Source: Eustoma russellianum | Taxonomy: Eukaryota > Streptophyta > Magnoliopsida > Gentianales > Gentianaceae | Reading direction: 5' to 3' | Length of the DNA: 64,000 nt | NCBI GenBank assembly: GCA_036186865.1 | Contig: AP025055.1 | Span: 10,997,731 to 11,061,730 of the forward strand | Shown here: piece by piece, positions 22,958 to 35,160 of the stretch | Layout of the letters: each line of letters begins with the position of its first letter | How positions within the stretch are numbered: position 1 is the first letter of the stretch | Notes under the pieces: generated by a model | The model's database searches: none | The model's input: only the letters and a program-made list of their open reading frames with translations | Told to the model about the DNA's origin: nothing | Program-made: the position numbers and the translations under genes

Positions 22958-23652
22958 CGAAGAGATGACTTACATGTATGGCATGAGGAAAAAAATCAGT
23001 CATCAGAATTTTGGCTAGTGCAAGAAGATGTGAAGAAGTCGATGGCAACAGCAGATGAGTTGATGGTATCCCGCTGTGTATAAACCAATGTCCCTCGAAA
23101 GAAAATATGCAGATGAGTGTTAGCAGTGTTTGCAGAAGATATTTTTTGAATATGTAAATTGTTTTAAACGTACCCCTGCCACCTTGGATCCAAAGGGACC
23201 AAGGCGGCGTCCAATTGATGAATGGCCAAACGATGGTAGAATCTTCACAGGATGTGCAGTAGCTTGCAGATTGAAGCTCCAGTCGCCATGCCCCGCGTAT
23301 GAATGTCACCCACAGAGAACAACGTGGGGGTAAGCATAAGTCACATAAGAAAAGTAGCATGCAGTAGAGCTGAATAAGATATGTAAGACGCACCCGCGTT
23401 GACTGTGTATATTTCCACAGGAAACCAGAGGAAGTAAACGCCAACACTATGTGAGACATATTAGAGTCTGAAGGTAGGAAGTTGTTGCCGATCCATGTCA
23501 ATTATGCCACGCACCTCACAAGGAAGTTCTCGTAAACTAGCATAAGTGCGCATCCCTTGTGTGTGATAACCATGTCACGCTAAATAATGCGCAGCTGCGT
23601 TGGCTTGCCGAAGACAATATTGCAGTGTAACTTGATTGAGTGTCATGAAAAC

Positions 23653-24474
23653 CTAAAGCCTATCCACATCAGCTGCTAATGTGCCCATTAGTACGCCTGT
23701 GGTTGATATAATTGAGAGGATGGATTTACAATCTGTTTCCAGAATGAGTTGCGAATGAATTGTCGCATAATACATCAGAGATAGCAACATAGCTTGTATC
23801 TCAGCTCGCAATGGATGCAGCGGCGAGAGAGAAAAACAAATTGCAGAGATCAGTTTGCCACAGTCATTTTTCAACACAGCGCTACCTGCAGCTGAATTTT
23901 TACCCACTGCCGCATCTATATTAAGCTTTACTCGGCCAGAGGGAGTAAAGGTCCACTTGATTAAGCGTATCCTCTTGCGAAGAAGAGAAGGAGCAAAGTT
24001 CAAGGACTGTAGATTTGGGAGTGGATGAGCAAATTTCTTGCCACTCATCGCTGCACCCCATGTGAAGACTGAGTTCCAGATGCGTTCATATAAATTTCCA
24101 TAGTTGAATGTGTCATCCCCAAAGCGAATGGCTGCATATATTTTCCATATTTCTCACGTAATAATGGATGGGGCTACAGACTTGAGTTGGCCAGATATAG
24201 TTGAGAGTGAAGAGAGAAGCCACCATCTTCAAAGATGCTGTTTAATAGATTCTTGGCAAGGGAATGGCCCAGAGAAGAGAATTGAAGCTTCTATCCAAAT
24301 TGGTCGAATGAGCATACATTGAAGAAAAATATGATCCGTATTATCTGAAGAACAATGGCAGAAGGCACACTGTGTTGGGTATAGATTGCCATACATAAAG
24401 GTTCTCCACTAATGGCAGTGAGTTCTTCCAAAGACGCCAGAGGAATACGCGCATGCCGGTGGTGCGTTCGGCCA
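23653..24474 (-). pseudogene. LINE-3 ORF2 C-terminal part: zf-RVT and RNase H domain
   Basis: Reading leftward from about 24474: RVFLWRLWKNSLP, then a zinc motif AFCHCSS..DHIFLQC (about 24320-24375), then a stop, then the RNase H domain (RVT_3 type) from about 23980, with KLNIDAAVGKNSAAGSAVLK, the LRAEIQAMLL helix and the ETDCK segment. It corresponds to the LINE-1 ORF2 segment at 56690-57500. One frameshift and at least three stops break it. Confidence 0.8.
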
Positions 24475-24515
24475 CCATACATATATATATACATATCGAT
24501 GTATATATATATATA

Positions 24516-24567
<52 letters not shown>
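24475..24567. repeat. AT/TA microsatellite
   Basis: Almost pure alternating AT with a few C or G interruptions, adjoining LINE-3. The open frames across it (Ile-Tyr repeats) are artefacts of the repeat. Confidence 0.95.
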
Positions 24568-24569
<2 letters not shown>

Positions 24570-24737
24570 TGTACACACCGCCAAGAGGCCACTTTTTGGT
24601 ACCTCACTTGAGTTTGATCATCCATCTTCATGATGCTGTGTATTAATGATGTTCATGGCTCATGAAGGTAACTTTTCATGGTTTCCATCACCTTTATTTT
24701 TATGTATTTTTCATGCGTTCTTAACCTTGAAAGTCAT
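24568..24737 (+). repeat. Gypsy-1 5' LTR, segment 2 (presumed)
   Basis: Non-coding stretch between the microsatellite and the RTE LINE. By position it should continue the LTR; the corresponding part of the 3' LTR is outside the window, so this is not verified. Confidence 0.4.
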
Positions 24738-24740
24738 CAT

Positions 24741-26021
24741 TTGCTGCTAGACCTTGTGATGGCCCACGATCTAGCTATTATAACTCGTTCTTTAAGAAAC
24801 AGGAATCACATTTGATCACTTTTAGCAGCAGAGGACGTAATACCCAGATCGACTATTTTCTGATGAGGCATGAAGACTAACAGTTGTGGAGGGACTACAA
24901 GGTTATACCAGAGGGACAACAGTGGCGACATTGTTTACTAGTCGTAGTTTTAGCCTTGAGCCAAAAGCTGAGCAAAAGGGTTAGAAAATTATAACCCAGG
25001 ATCTGAAGGGGAAGTTTGAAGGACGAAAAAAATTAACATATTTAGAGACTAGGTCATCTCGGCAAAATCAGATCGACTGGTTGAAGACATGAACCAGATG
25101 TGGGAGGCTATGGCGACTACCATCACTCACGCGGTGAGGGAAACTCTTGGGGTAACAACAAGAAAGACAACTGTACATAAAGAATCGTGGTGGTGGAACA
25201 AGGATGTGCAATGAAAAATAAGGGGTAAGCAAAAGAGTTTTAGAGAGCTGTTAAGCTGCATAGACGGGGAGGAGAAAGTGAGAGTGAGGGAGAACTACAA
25301 AATCTCCATGAAGGAGGCGAAGAAGGAAATAACGGAGGCAAAGAATGCAGCATATAAAAGGATGCACAAAAGACTAGAAACAAAAGATGGAGAGCGTGAT
25401 ATATTTAAGATTGCCAAAGCTAGAGGTCAAAAGAGGCAAGTCCTAGGAGTTGTGAAGTTTATAAAAGGAGAAGATGGACATACTTTAGTCAAATAAAAAG
25501 ACATCAAGGGGAAATGACACACTTGTTTTCACAACCTTTTCAACATCGGGAGGGTCGACCAGGAAGAAAGAGAAAGCATCACTACCTAAAAACGACAACC
25601 TCATAACTGCGACTGTCGGAGCATCACAGAAATATAGGTGATGAGAGCACTTAGGAATAGGAAGAGCTAAGGCAGTTGGCTTGGAAAACATACTCATTGA
25701 GGCATGGAAGTCTTTGGGAGAGGAAGGGGTTCAATGGCTAACTATTCGGTTCAGCCTTATTTTCAAAACAGGAAGAATTCCAGATGAATGGAGGAGTGTA
25801 TTGGTCCCTCTATATAAGGAAAAAGGAGACACATAGTATTGTGGGAATTACATAGGTATTAAATTCCTAAGTCATACTATGAAGTTATGGGAGCGAGTAA
25901 TCGACACTAGAATTAGGGAAGAAACTCAAGTCACGGTAAACCAACATGGTTTTATAACAGGACGGTCAACTATGGATGCAATACACATTCTAAAGAGATT
26001 GATTGAGATTTGTAGAGAGAA
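24741..26021 (+). pseudogene. RTE-1 endonuclease end and reverse transcriptase N-part
   Basis: Starts LLLDLVMAHDLAIITRSLRN, the endonuclease block usually written LDFALAHDLVI..FR in plant RTE. The linker follows with KESWWWNKDVQ (about 25180), a lysine-rich helix KEAKKEITEAKNAAYKRMH and DIFKIAKARGQKR at 25278-25496. Reverse transcriptase block 1 is around 25700-26015, with FITGRSTMDAIHILK. It has multiple frameshifts and stops, and it runs directly into the LTR-X insertion at 26022. Confidence 0.82.
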
Positions 26022-27136
26022 TGATGAGGCTCAAGGATACATATTCAATCATATTCCACAAACAAGAAATGTATACAAAAATAGAAAGCATGAACTTAAG
26101 GCTTCTTAAGTTTGTTTTGTCATTGTTAGGTCTAGGGTAGCATAAAGAGTATCTTCTTATGTGTTTGAAGTACTTATGCCGCTGTTGATTGTCTTTGTAG
26201 GTGGCAAAACCAAATAAGGAAAGTGGCATGGGGAATCCCTACTTTTTAGGAGGGCGGTCAGGACACCTGTTTGGTATTTTGGACGTACAGGTCAGAAGAC
26301 ATGTCCAAATGTGTTCAAATCACCTGGAGGTGTTAGAAGACTCAATTTGGGACAACTTTCATGCTTTACATGTTTCCTAATTCGGGCTTCAAGATGGTCC
26401 AAAGTCAGCTTGAAAATTGAAGTTCAAGTATAGAAAGTACTGAAGCCCACTGGAATGGTACCTGATCTTTAGAAGACAATATCTTAGCGAAGAAGGGTCG
26501 AAATGAGGTGATTCAAGAGCCCAAATTCAATTTAATTTGATTATCTACCACTTTGATGAAGATCCCAAAACCTAATTCGTCGTGTAGAAGCATGTCAAAG
26601 TCTGAAACCGACAGGGTGTATTCCAGTACAAAATTTTAGGCATTTGATTTCAAACTCTTTTCTTGATTATTCATGATTTATTTTCCTAGTTATCCTAATC
26701 TAGATTGATACGAGATATACTGATTATCTTGACTGATTTATTATCTTTTAGAATTAGCAAAATATTGGTCATGTAAGGCACAAAGTCATCAACCATCTAA
26801 AAACTGTTTGAAGTTTTAGAATTGCAGTAAAATTTTGGCCACTTTGTGTGCCTTTTCCTTTGGGGATTTTTGTGTGTTTTCTTTAGTTTCACATATCCAA
26901 ATCAAATATAGATCCAATCAAAGGTTTGAGGAACCCTTGTTGGTAGCCACAATCTACGGAAAAAGAACAACTTTGTAGATTGGACGACTAAATTTCTAAA
27001 CACCCGAAGTTTTAAGCGCCATTGAGGAGAAAGGTGGTGCCTTGCACCATTGTTCAGCCTTAACCAACGTTTGAGGCCTTGGGAGAGTCGAAGGAAGGGT
27101 CTTATACATGTACATATGTGCCTCAAACATGTATCA
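26022..27136 (+). repeat. LTR-X 5' LTR
   Basis: Starts TGATGAGGCTCAAGG and ends CATGTATCA. It aligns with 32779-34057 but lacks about 170 bp near its left side (around 26105). The start of the family LTR has a small stem GGCTC/GAGCC, clearer in the other copies. Confidence 0.88.
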
Positions 27137-27138
27137 AT

Positions 27139-27150
27139 TTGGTATCAGAC
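27139..27150 (+). other. LTR-X primer binding site
   Basis: TTGGTATCAGAC lies two bases after the LTR, close to the tRNA-Met complement TGGTATCAGAGC. Confidence 0.75.
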
Positions 27151-28477
27151 AAAAGGTTCTTCCTTTTAACTCACATATCTCTCTTTTGTTTCGTATTCCA
27201 TCTCTTGAACCCGCAGCACCCCTCCCTACTGTTCACCCCTCTTGCCTTCTACCCCTTGCCTTTTTCTTGTTCTCCTCCATGTCGTGTCACCCCATCTCTG
27301 AAGAAACAAAAGTGTTCTTTCTTGAGTAACAAGTGCAAAACCGAAGCCTTTGCATCAAATGTTGCACCTTTGTCTTGCTTATATCATTCTTGCATAAAAG
27401 CATTAATCTTACACTTAACTTAGGTTTCTTAGTGCTATTTAGGGATTAAAGTCTCAGCTTTTACATAAAATATGATCATAGCGAATAGCTTCTTTGTGTC
27501 ACATGTAAATCTTGTCGCTAACGAAGCTTTTAGTTGATCCTAGACTTGTGTGATATTGGTTGCATTGTTTGCTTGGGTTTTGTTGCAATTCTCTTGTATC
27601 CAAGACTGACCCTACGTCATATGATACACGGCTGATCCAACACATTCAAAGACATCAACTTTCAAGCCACACCAAACCACAAAAGGCCTTATCTTGGAGA
27701 CAAAAAAATTTGTTTGGCTGATTGCACCAAAACAGCCCTAAGGTACCATTTTGTTTCCCTTGAATCATAAGAAATAGCCAACAAAAACCCTAAATCAATT
27801 ACACACAGCTGAGATACACATATGTTTTTCTTTGTGCAAACGTCAAAAAAAAAATCGCTCAGACAAAAGAAGAATCCGAGACCAAGGAAGAGCAAGAGTG
27901 ATCAAATTGTGTGACAAGCACGTTTAGTTGTTGATAATTTTTTGGTCATATCAAGTTTCCATTAACATACCACAAACTGAGACATCCCACACCTCTTAAC
28001 CCCCCATATTACATTGTTTATTTCTTGGATACTTGATAGTCTTAATAAAATCGATAACTTTGTAATTGATTGCATACGGCTAGGGTTACCTAAAGATTGC
28101 ATAGGGCAACCCCTTAGCTTTCTTTGGCTCAGCCCTTGACATAAATTTTGTTCTCTTTTCGTTGAATCTTAGTGGTTAAGTGTGAAACTTATCATCTTTT
28201 GTGACTTCAAATCGTTACTTTCGGAAGTACTGAATTTGTTTGACTTGGCGATCACGAAAGGGTGTTTGCATCTTGAAATTGTGTTCACCATTTGGATTAC
28301 TTGCTTTGGATTGTATCTAGCTCAATATTGGCCTAGGGACTCACAACTGGAGGGTTAAAGTGAGGCTAAACACCCCAAAAACTGTTTTGCGTTTTATCAC
28401 TAACATAACCAAAATTCTTTTGTTTTCATGTTAGTTTTCCTTTTCTTGTTCTTCTTTATTTAATCTCAGGTGAAAAT
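27151..28477 (+). other. LTR-X 5' leader, non-coding
   Basis: A pyrimidine-rich 1.3-kb leader between primer site and first ORF, with short open frames only. I recognise no gene. Confidence 0.5.
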
Positions 28478-30012
28478 ATGTCGTCAACCAACACCGTAGC
28501 TGAGGAGACAAGGGCTGAAGAGTCCCTTGAGAAAGTGTTGAAGAAAGCGTAGGACACGTTTACCGAAACAGTATAAAAATCTTGGTGTTCTTACTGTCAA
28601 CACTTTTACTCTCATTTTTTGTTTTTTGCAACATTTTCAACAACACTGAAAAAATAGCAAATGATTTTCAAAAAATCATCAAATTTTGTAAAGGCATAGA
28701 TAAAGGTCTTAGGTTTCATTTAAGACAAATTTCATTGAGTTTGGATAAGTATCAGTCATCCAAACATTCAAAGTTCTGAGACTAGTGCAATCTGATTTTC
28801 AGATTAGCACAGGTTGAGAACATCAACGTGGTTGACATACTTTTCAAAGGAATTTTTGAAAATTTGTTTCTACCCATTAAAGTAGACATCTTAAAGGACG
28901 TTTCATGAAATTTTTAGATCATTTATAGTTGTCATTAAATAGGAATTAATTTTTCCTTCTAAGGGAAAGTTTTTCACAGATTGACAAGTCTAATTAAAAA
29001 CACTTATTTAGTGTGTGTCTTCGGGATATTCAAGGAGTTCATAGAGGACGACATAAGAGAAAATTTTCATGCATTAATAGAAGGCTTACATCAAGGCTTA
29101 CATCAAGCATATTTTAATTATGGAATTGCATATGATTTGCGTGATATAAGTGATGATTCTAATGTTGACCTTGAGCATGATTCTTATGATGATGATGATG
29201 AATTTTCCATTGATACGCATGTCATGCGTGATGATAAAGCTAATGTACCTGATGAGCATGACTTTCATGATGAGCGCTTTGATTTGCATAATCCTAAACT
29301 ATTTGAATTTGGTTTGGCTGAATCTGATTCAAGTAGTGATGTTGTTTTGCATTCTAAAGTGCATGAACTTGATACGAAATTGCATGTTGGTTTCCATGAT
29401 GATTTGCAAGTTGTAACACATAATGACCTTAAGATGCATGAGAAATATGATTTAGGATCCTTGTTTGCTGAAATTGAGTTGACTACACATAGATCACTTG
29501 ATGTGCATACTAGTTTATTTGATGATAAGTGCTTGCATGATGATGTTGAAGTCAAACTTGATCGTAAGAAGTTCTTATAACGTAATTCTGACATTCAAAA
29601 GAAATTTGTAGAATAAAAAGAACGTAATTTTGAGATCCTTACAAAAGTAGAAGAATAAAAGGTGCATAGATTAGACCTTTGCAATAAATTGCAAGGCCTT
29701 AGGAGACTTGTTGATGTTTATTGTGCTTATATGCATGAGAATGATGTGTGTGCTAAAAATGATGAGCCTGAATCTAAAGTTGTTTGTGCTACGCATGACT
29801 CTCTTGATTTACAAGCTGATTTACATGATGATTTGAGTGACATTTCTGGCGAGAATAGTGATGATTTAAGTCATGAAAAAGATAACATTGAAATGTGCGA
29901 ATGGGTAGTTTATAATAATCCTTTGTTTGGGAGGCTTGATACTGACCTTCTATCACTTGAAAATTCTAATTGGTATGATTATGAATCTAAAATTCCACTT
30001 GAACTTAAATAG
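28478..30012 (+). pseudogene. LTR-X ORF: unknown acidic, His/Asp-rich protein
   Basis: A start at 28478 opens MSSTNTVAEETRAEESLEK and stops after 24 codons at 28550. Further down, one frame (28981-30012) stays open apart from three stops (29578, 29614 and near 29656). It encodes a strongly acidic protein with many Asp, Glu and His residues and repeated L-H-D-D type elements (ISDDSNVDLEHDSYDDDDEF; DLQADLHDDLSDISGENSDD). There is no zinc knuckle, protease or polymerase motif. It could be a diverged gag or a captured sequence; I do not recognise the family. Confidence 0.5.
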
Positions 30013-30397
30013 CAAACTGATTTTAATGATGACAATCCAAATGCTAGTTATGGTTTACGTTTGGTTGAGCATGTTAGTTCATATAAATCTCATTTGGAAT
30101 TCTAAGGACCATACACGGTACGTTGTTTATTTCTAATGTTTTATGTACTTTCACTTTCATGCATGATACATATTATGTGAAGAATTCGCTGCCTATCTTG
30201 TGTGCACATCCTAAACACATTAGAAGGAGATGTTCATTGTTGCATGTTCATGTAGAGTTAAGTGCTTCGATGTCATTGTGTATATGTATTCACATTGAGT
30301 TAGTCATTTATCATAAACATGTTAGACTCAAGTTATGCATGATCATTACACTTTGTTTGTTTAGATTTGTATCTTGCATAGTTTTTTGAGTCGTCAG
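30013..30397 (+). other. LTR-X internal sequence after the ORF
   Basis: AT-rich continuation with only a short frame (30123-30389) of no known family. Confidence 0.4.
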
Positions 30398-32706
30398 TGT
30401 TATACTCAGGAAGATAACCATTAGAAGAGGGATAATAGTAGTATAAAATACATAAACTTATTAGATGATAATTATGAGAAGAGATAGATACATGAAAGAT
30501 ACATATAACTACAAAGATAAGTTATACTAGGAAGAGAAATCTTAATGAAATTGAAAACTTAATGATAACTGCTTATAAGTAAGGGATCTGTTCCAAAACT
30601 CCAAAACCGATCACATACGTCAACAAGGAAGGAAAAGAAAAAGAGTGGCGACAGTTTTGGTTAGGAGTAGCAATCTACAAAATACAACAGGTAGGTATTC
30701 ATCCTTTGGTTTTAATTGTGTTATTTAGAATTAGCTAGATTGAATTTCGGCGTATTTTGTGTGTATGATTTTCAAGGTCTTGTCACGAAGACCGGATCCA
30801 ACTACTTGTTCATATGTTTCTTTGGTTTTTGACACGCCAAAGATTTGAGATGCACAACCCATGTATATCTTATACATCCCAAGTTATTCACTGGATGGAA
30901 CAACTTTTGTTGTTGGTAATAAAAAATACCTTAAAGCATTATCCTTTTCCCAACATGGATTTATGGTGATGTCGTTACAATTGAAACTATTGTTTCTCCT
31001 AAGAGTTAAATAGTGACAGAAGCTAGTTCAATATATTGAGATAAGATTTGATTTATAGTTTAGATTAATTTTTGACCATTTGAATGAAATCACATTGTAG
31101 ACTATGCCGAGAAGTTTTGATTATTTAAATACGATAACTATCTAAATATATGTATTGCATATAAAATATAAATATTTTTTAACGAATTTCTTACGGTGTG
31201 ATTAGATTAGGAGGGGGACGTTCTTTTGTGGACTTGAGGGAGAATTAAAACATCAATGTTTAGAACCCAGGATCTCTAGCCTGAAGTTAACTTCTTGTTT
31301 TTTTCTTTTTGAAAAAAATTAAATAAGTAAATAATAAATATTTTGAGGAATAAGGCGTGTCTCCACAGAATCCTTCTCAAATATCAAATTATAATAATTG
31401 AGAACAGACAAGTGTTCTAGGGACGATGTACTCAAGTGGAATGCTCAGAGTAATTCCTAAAGCATTATATGTGTTAGTTCATAGTGTGAGAAGTTGAAAA
31501 AGAAATATTAGTATAGGTTTGAGCACTACACTTAAAGGAAAAAAACACTTACGTGAAAACAATAGGGCAAAGATATGTCTATATCATCATAAAGCCAGCA
31601 CCGATATTTCTAGGAACAGGTTTGAGGAAGAAATATTGGGCGGGTTGATTAGGAATAATTAACAAGATCAGATGTACGTAATTATTTTTGGTGATACTTT
31701 TAAGTAATTTTTCTATGTTGGAATATTTAGGTTTGAGCCTAGAACAAGGAAGACGTTAAGTATCCAATTCGAGGTAAGTGGTCTAACTCTCTGTTGTGCA
31801 TTTGCGAAATTGGTTTACGAAAGTTACGTTTTAAATGTCTATTTTGATATTAAATTGGATCATTACAAGTATAGGTTTTATGTAAAATGTTATTGATGAT
31901 ATGTCGTTTATGGAATGATATGTTTTGTGCTCTTAAATGAATTATACACGGATTGCATGGCCTATTGAATGATGAAAGTAAAAGTTATAAGTATGTGGTC
32001 TAGCAACATGCGCGAGTTGTTGGAACGCCCAGATATTGGGGGGATTAAGCCCAATACCCTCTTCGCATGGTGGGGATCCAATGCGCCCATCTAGAAGGGA
32101 TTTTCTAGACAGAGTACTCTGGCGAATGGTATAAGTCCCTTAAGAGCTAAATGTTGAAGGTTACAAGTATTATATGTAGTATTTGAAAGTAGGAAACATG
32201 ACGTTGGGTTCACTTTTATTTTACGAAAGTTATTTTATTTGAAAATTTGTTTCCCTGCATACATGATCCCATAAAAAATAGTTAGATTACTTACTGAGCC
32301 CTTTGATTTGGCTCACACCACTTCCCCCCACAAACTATTTTTCAGATGATAAGGACTATGAGTATGTTTATGTGGAGGAAGATGATGAGTGGGGATGGTG
32401 AAGAAGATCAGAAGATAGCTTTCAAGATTTGAATTGTTATTAGTGTTGAGTTTTATCGAGTACTTATGAACTTAGCTCATTAGAATTATTATTTCAATGT
32501 GGACTAGCTGCTTCACCGGTATAATATTTCTTTTGATGCATATTTATTCTGGATATTTACTGAGTGGAGTTAGTTAATTTTATTGAGTCTCATTTACTTA
32601 AATAGTGGAGTATTAAGTAAGCATGACAATATAAGAAGCCTTGTACATCTTGAAAAAGGTGTACGGCGAATGTGACGTTTTGAGTGGTAGGGCTTGGGGC
32701 GTGACA
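30398..32706 (+). repeat. Gypsy-type LTR inside LTR-X (probable solo LTR)
   Basis: Starts near TGTTATACTCAGG and ends GGGGCGTGACA, the classic end of Tekay/Del-like gypsy LTRs. The layout resembles the Gypsy-1 LTR: an AAGGAAG-rich transcribed part, then a GATGATGAGTGGGGATGG segment near the end. There is no gag-pol beside it. Flanking five bases do not match (GTCAG and ATTGG), so the left boundary is tentative. Confidence 0.55.
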
Positions 32707-32760
32707 ATTGGTAGAGTATCCTTCTTATCCATTTAAGTGTTTAGATTCGAGGTCGAATCC
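32707..32760 (+). other. tRNA-like remnant
   Basis: The stretch starts with a D-arm-like TTGGTAGAG and ends with AGGTCGAATCC, one base short of the box B consensus GGTTCGAATCC, about 40 bases apart. No acceptor stem or full cloverleaf is formed. It may be a damaged gypsy primer site or a piece of a tRNA-derived repeat. Confidence 0.25.
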
Positions 32761-32764
32761 TTTT

Positions 32765-32778
32765 GAGGAGGGAGGGAA
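32765..32778 (+). other. LTR-X polypurine tract
   Basis: GAGGAGGGAGGGAA directly before the 3' LTR. Confidence 0.8.
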
Positions 32779-34057
32779 TGATTAGGCTTAAGGAGCCATA
32801 TTCAAACATATTCCACAAACAAGAAATTCATACAAAATACAAAACATAAACTTAAGCGTTTCTTGTTTAGGCATGTGCACGACAAGCCAATAAGTGAAGA
32901 GTAATGTCATAGTGTGATTATCCATTGTGTTTTAATGTCATAAAAAATTGTCCACTGTGTTTTAATGTCATAACGATGATGTAAGTGTTGGGGAAGGGAA
33001 GGATGGTCATTTTATGCATGCAGGTCACAGTCTCGAGTCTAGTCGTTTGTTTTGTCTTTGTTTATGTCTACGGTATCATAGGGAGTCTTTTATTATGTGC
33101 TGGAAGTACTTATGCCGCTGTTGAGTGTCTTTCTAGGGGGCAAAACTAAATAAGTAAAGCGGCATGGGGAATCCCTACTTTTTAGGAGGACAATCAGGAC
33201 ACTTGTTCTGTATTTTGGATGTACAGGTCGGAGGATAGGTTCAAACCATTTGGAGGTATTTGAAGACTCAATTTGGGACGACTTGCATGTTTTACACTTT
33301 TCCTAATTCGGGCTACAAGATGGTCCAAAGTCAGCTTGAAGATTGGCAAGTATAGAAAGTACAGAAGCCCTCTAGAATGGTGCCTGATCTTTAAAAGACA
33401 ATATCTCGGCGAAGAACAGTTAAAAGGAGGTGATTCAAGAGCCTAAATTCAAGGGACTTTGATGATCTACAACTTCAATGAAGAGTCAAAACCTAATTTG
33501 GCCTGTAGAAACGTGTTAAAGTTTGAAACCAACAGGGTATGTTCCGGTATGAAATTTTAGGGTTTGATTTCAAACTCTTTTATTGATTAGTCTTGATTTG
33601 TTTTCGTTGTTAGACCTAATGTAGATTCATAGGAAATATGCTGATTATATTGATTGATTTATTAGCTTTTAGAATTAGCAAAATGTTGGCCATATAAGGC
33701 ACAGAGTCGGCAGCCATGTAAGAGCAGTTTGAAGTTTCAGAATTGCAGTAAAATTTAGTCCACTTTATGTGCCTTTTCCCTTTGGGAGTTTTGTGTGTTT
33801 TCTTTAGTTTCACACATCCAAATCAAAGCTAGACTCAATTCAAGGTTTGAGAAATCCTTATTGGTGGCCACAATATGCGAAAAAGGAACGACTTGGTGGA
33901 TTAGACGGTTGAATTTCTCATCACCCGAAGTTTTCAGCGCCATTGAGGAGAAAGGTGATGCCTAGTGCCATTGTTCAGCCTTAACCAACATTTGAGGGAT
34001 TGTGAGAGTTGAAGGAAGGATCCTATATACGTGCATACATGCCTCAAACACGTATCA
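32779..34057 (+). repeat. LTR-X 3' LTR
   Basis: Starts TGATTAGGCTTAAGGAGCC and ends CACGTATCA. It carries the segment missing from the 5' LTR (about 32875-33050), which is also present in the solo LTR at 1762-2984, so the 5' LTR suffered the deletion. Confidence 0.88.
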
Positions 34058-34062
34058 GAGAA

Positions 34063-35160
34063 TAAATGTGATCTACATATGGTTTTCATCGATCTTGAAA
34101 AAGCGTATGATAGTATGCCACGTAGACTGATTTGAGAGAGTCTGGATGCAAGAGGGGTTCTTATAAATTATATACACATAGTTAGGGATATGTATGCTAG
34201 GACAAAAACAACTGTCCATATGTCTGTAGAGAATACAAACTTCTACCCGGTGGAAGTAGGCCTCCATCTAGGGTCTGCTTTGAGCATATTTCTTTTTGCA
34301 GTTGTCTTAGACGAGTTGTCAAAGCCCATCCAAGAAATAGTCTCATGGTGTATGCTATTTGCCGACGATATTGTATTAGTTGCGGAAAGTTGACATAACC
34401 TGAGTATGAGACTAGAGAAGTGGTGAGGTGCTTTAGAGAGGAAAGGCCTAAGGATTAGTCGTTCTAAGACTGAGTATCACACTCCGACTTCAGCGGCATA
34501 GCCGACGTTGAGAATATCCAACTCACCATCGAGGGTCAAGTGGTCCCAAAGGTAAGTAAGTTCAAGTACCTAGGATCATTTGTATAGCAAGATGGAGACA
34601 TAGATATTGACGTATCACACCGAGTTTAGGCAGGTTGGTGTAGGTGGAGGGCTGCCTCAGGAGTGCTCTGTGACTAAAATTTTCCAACTAAATTAAAGGA
34701 AAAATTTTGTAGGGTGGCAGTGCGCTGGCAATGTTATATGGAATAGACTGCTGGGCCACCAAGAGGACATAGTCACAGAAGATGGAAGCGATAGAGATGA
34801 GGATGTTGAGGTGGATGTATAGGCATACAAGGCTAGACAGGATAAGGAATAAGGTATATAGGGAAAGGTTAGGGGTGGCTAGTATAGTAGATAAGATAAG
34901 AGAGGAGAGATTGAGATGACTTGGGCATGTCAAAAGGAGACAAACAACGGCATCTGTTAGAACAGTTGAAAGCCTCACTATATAGGGAAATATGAGTAAA
35001 GGCAGGCCCAACCTGACTTGGGATGAGAAGATTAAGCATGGGTTACTAGAGTTGCACCTCTCTGAGGACATGATCTAGAATAAGAGTTCATGGAAGTAGA
35101 GGATTAAGATTAAGGAGATGTAGGCAAGATATAGGGGCACCTTAGAGTATACATAGAGGA
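34063..35160 (+). pseudogene. RTE-1 reverse transcriptase C-part
   Basis: Resumes as CDLHMVFIDLEKAYDSMPR, then the catalytic box LFADDIVLVAES (34358-34393; F-A-D-D in place of Y-A-D-D, normal for RTE), then LRISRSKTEY. The C-terminal region with the W..R..R.. pattern continues to about 35160. Stops and frameshifts are frequent. The join with 26021 keeps sense across the GAGAA target site. Confidence 0.82.

Larger units (their letters stand above)
22741..24474 (-). mobile_element. LINE-3: 5'-truncated L1-type LINE
   Basis: On the minus strand it ends in an A-rich tail at 22741-22756. It holds the end of ORF2 (zinc-binding zf-RVT segment and RNase H) and an 800-bp 3' UTR. The 5' part, including endonuclease and reverse transcriptase, is missing. 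It sits in the AT microsatellite of the Gypsy-1 5' LTR, so its target duplication cannot be read. A 94-nt block at 22864-22957 is identical to LINE-1. Confidence 0.85.
26022..34057 (+). mobile_element. LTR-X: non-autonomous LTR retrotransposon inserted in RTE-1
   Basis: It has two LTRs (26022-27136 and 32779-34057), a primer site at 27139-27150, a polypurine tract at 32765-32778, and the duplication GAGAA on both sides (26017-26021 and 34058-34062). The internal part has no protease, reverse transcriptase, RNase H or integrase. It codes only for an unknown acidic protein and holds an extra gypsy-type LTR (30398-32706). It therefore depends on another element for movement. The family also has the solo LTR at 1762-2984. 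Confidence 0.88.

Noticed and set aside
22860..23501. 213-codon open frame on the minus strand in LINE-3
   Set aside because: It lies in the 3' UTR downstream of ORF2 and shares only the 94-nt block with LINE-1.
24291..24633. Open frames full of Ile-Tyr repeats
   Set aside because: They arise only from the AT/TA microsatellite.
29098..29594. Open frames on the other strand and other phase of the LTR-X ORF
   Set aside because: Met/Ile-rich or Ser/Leu-rich shadows of the His/Asp-rich frame.
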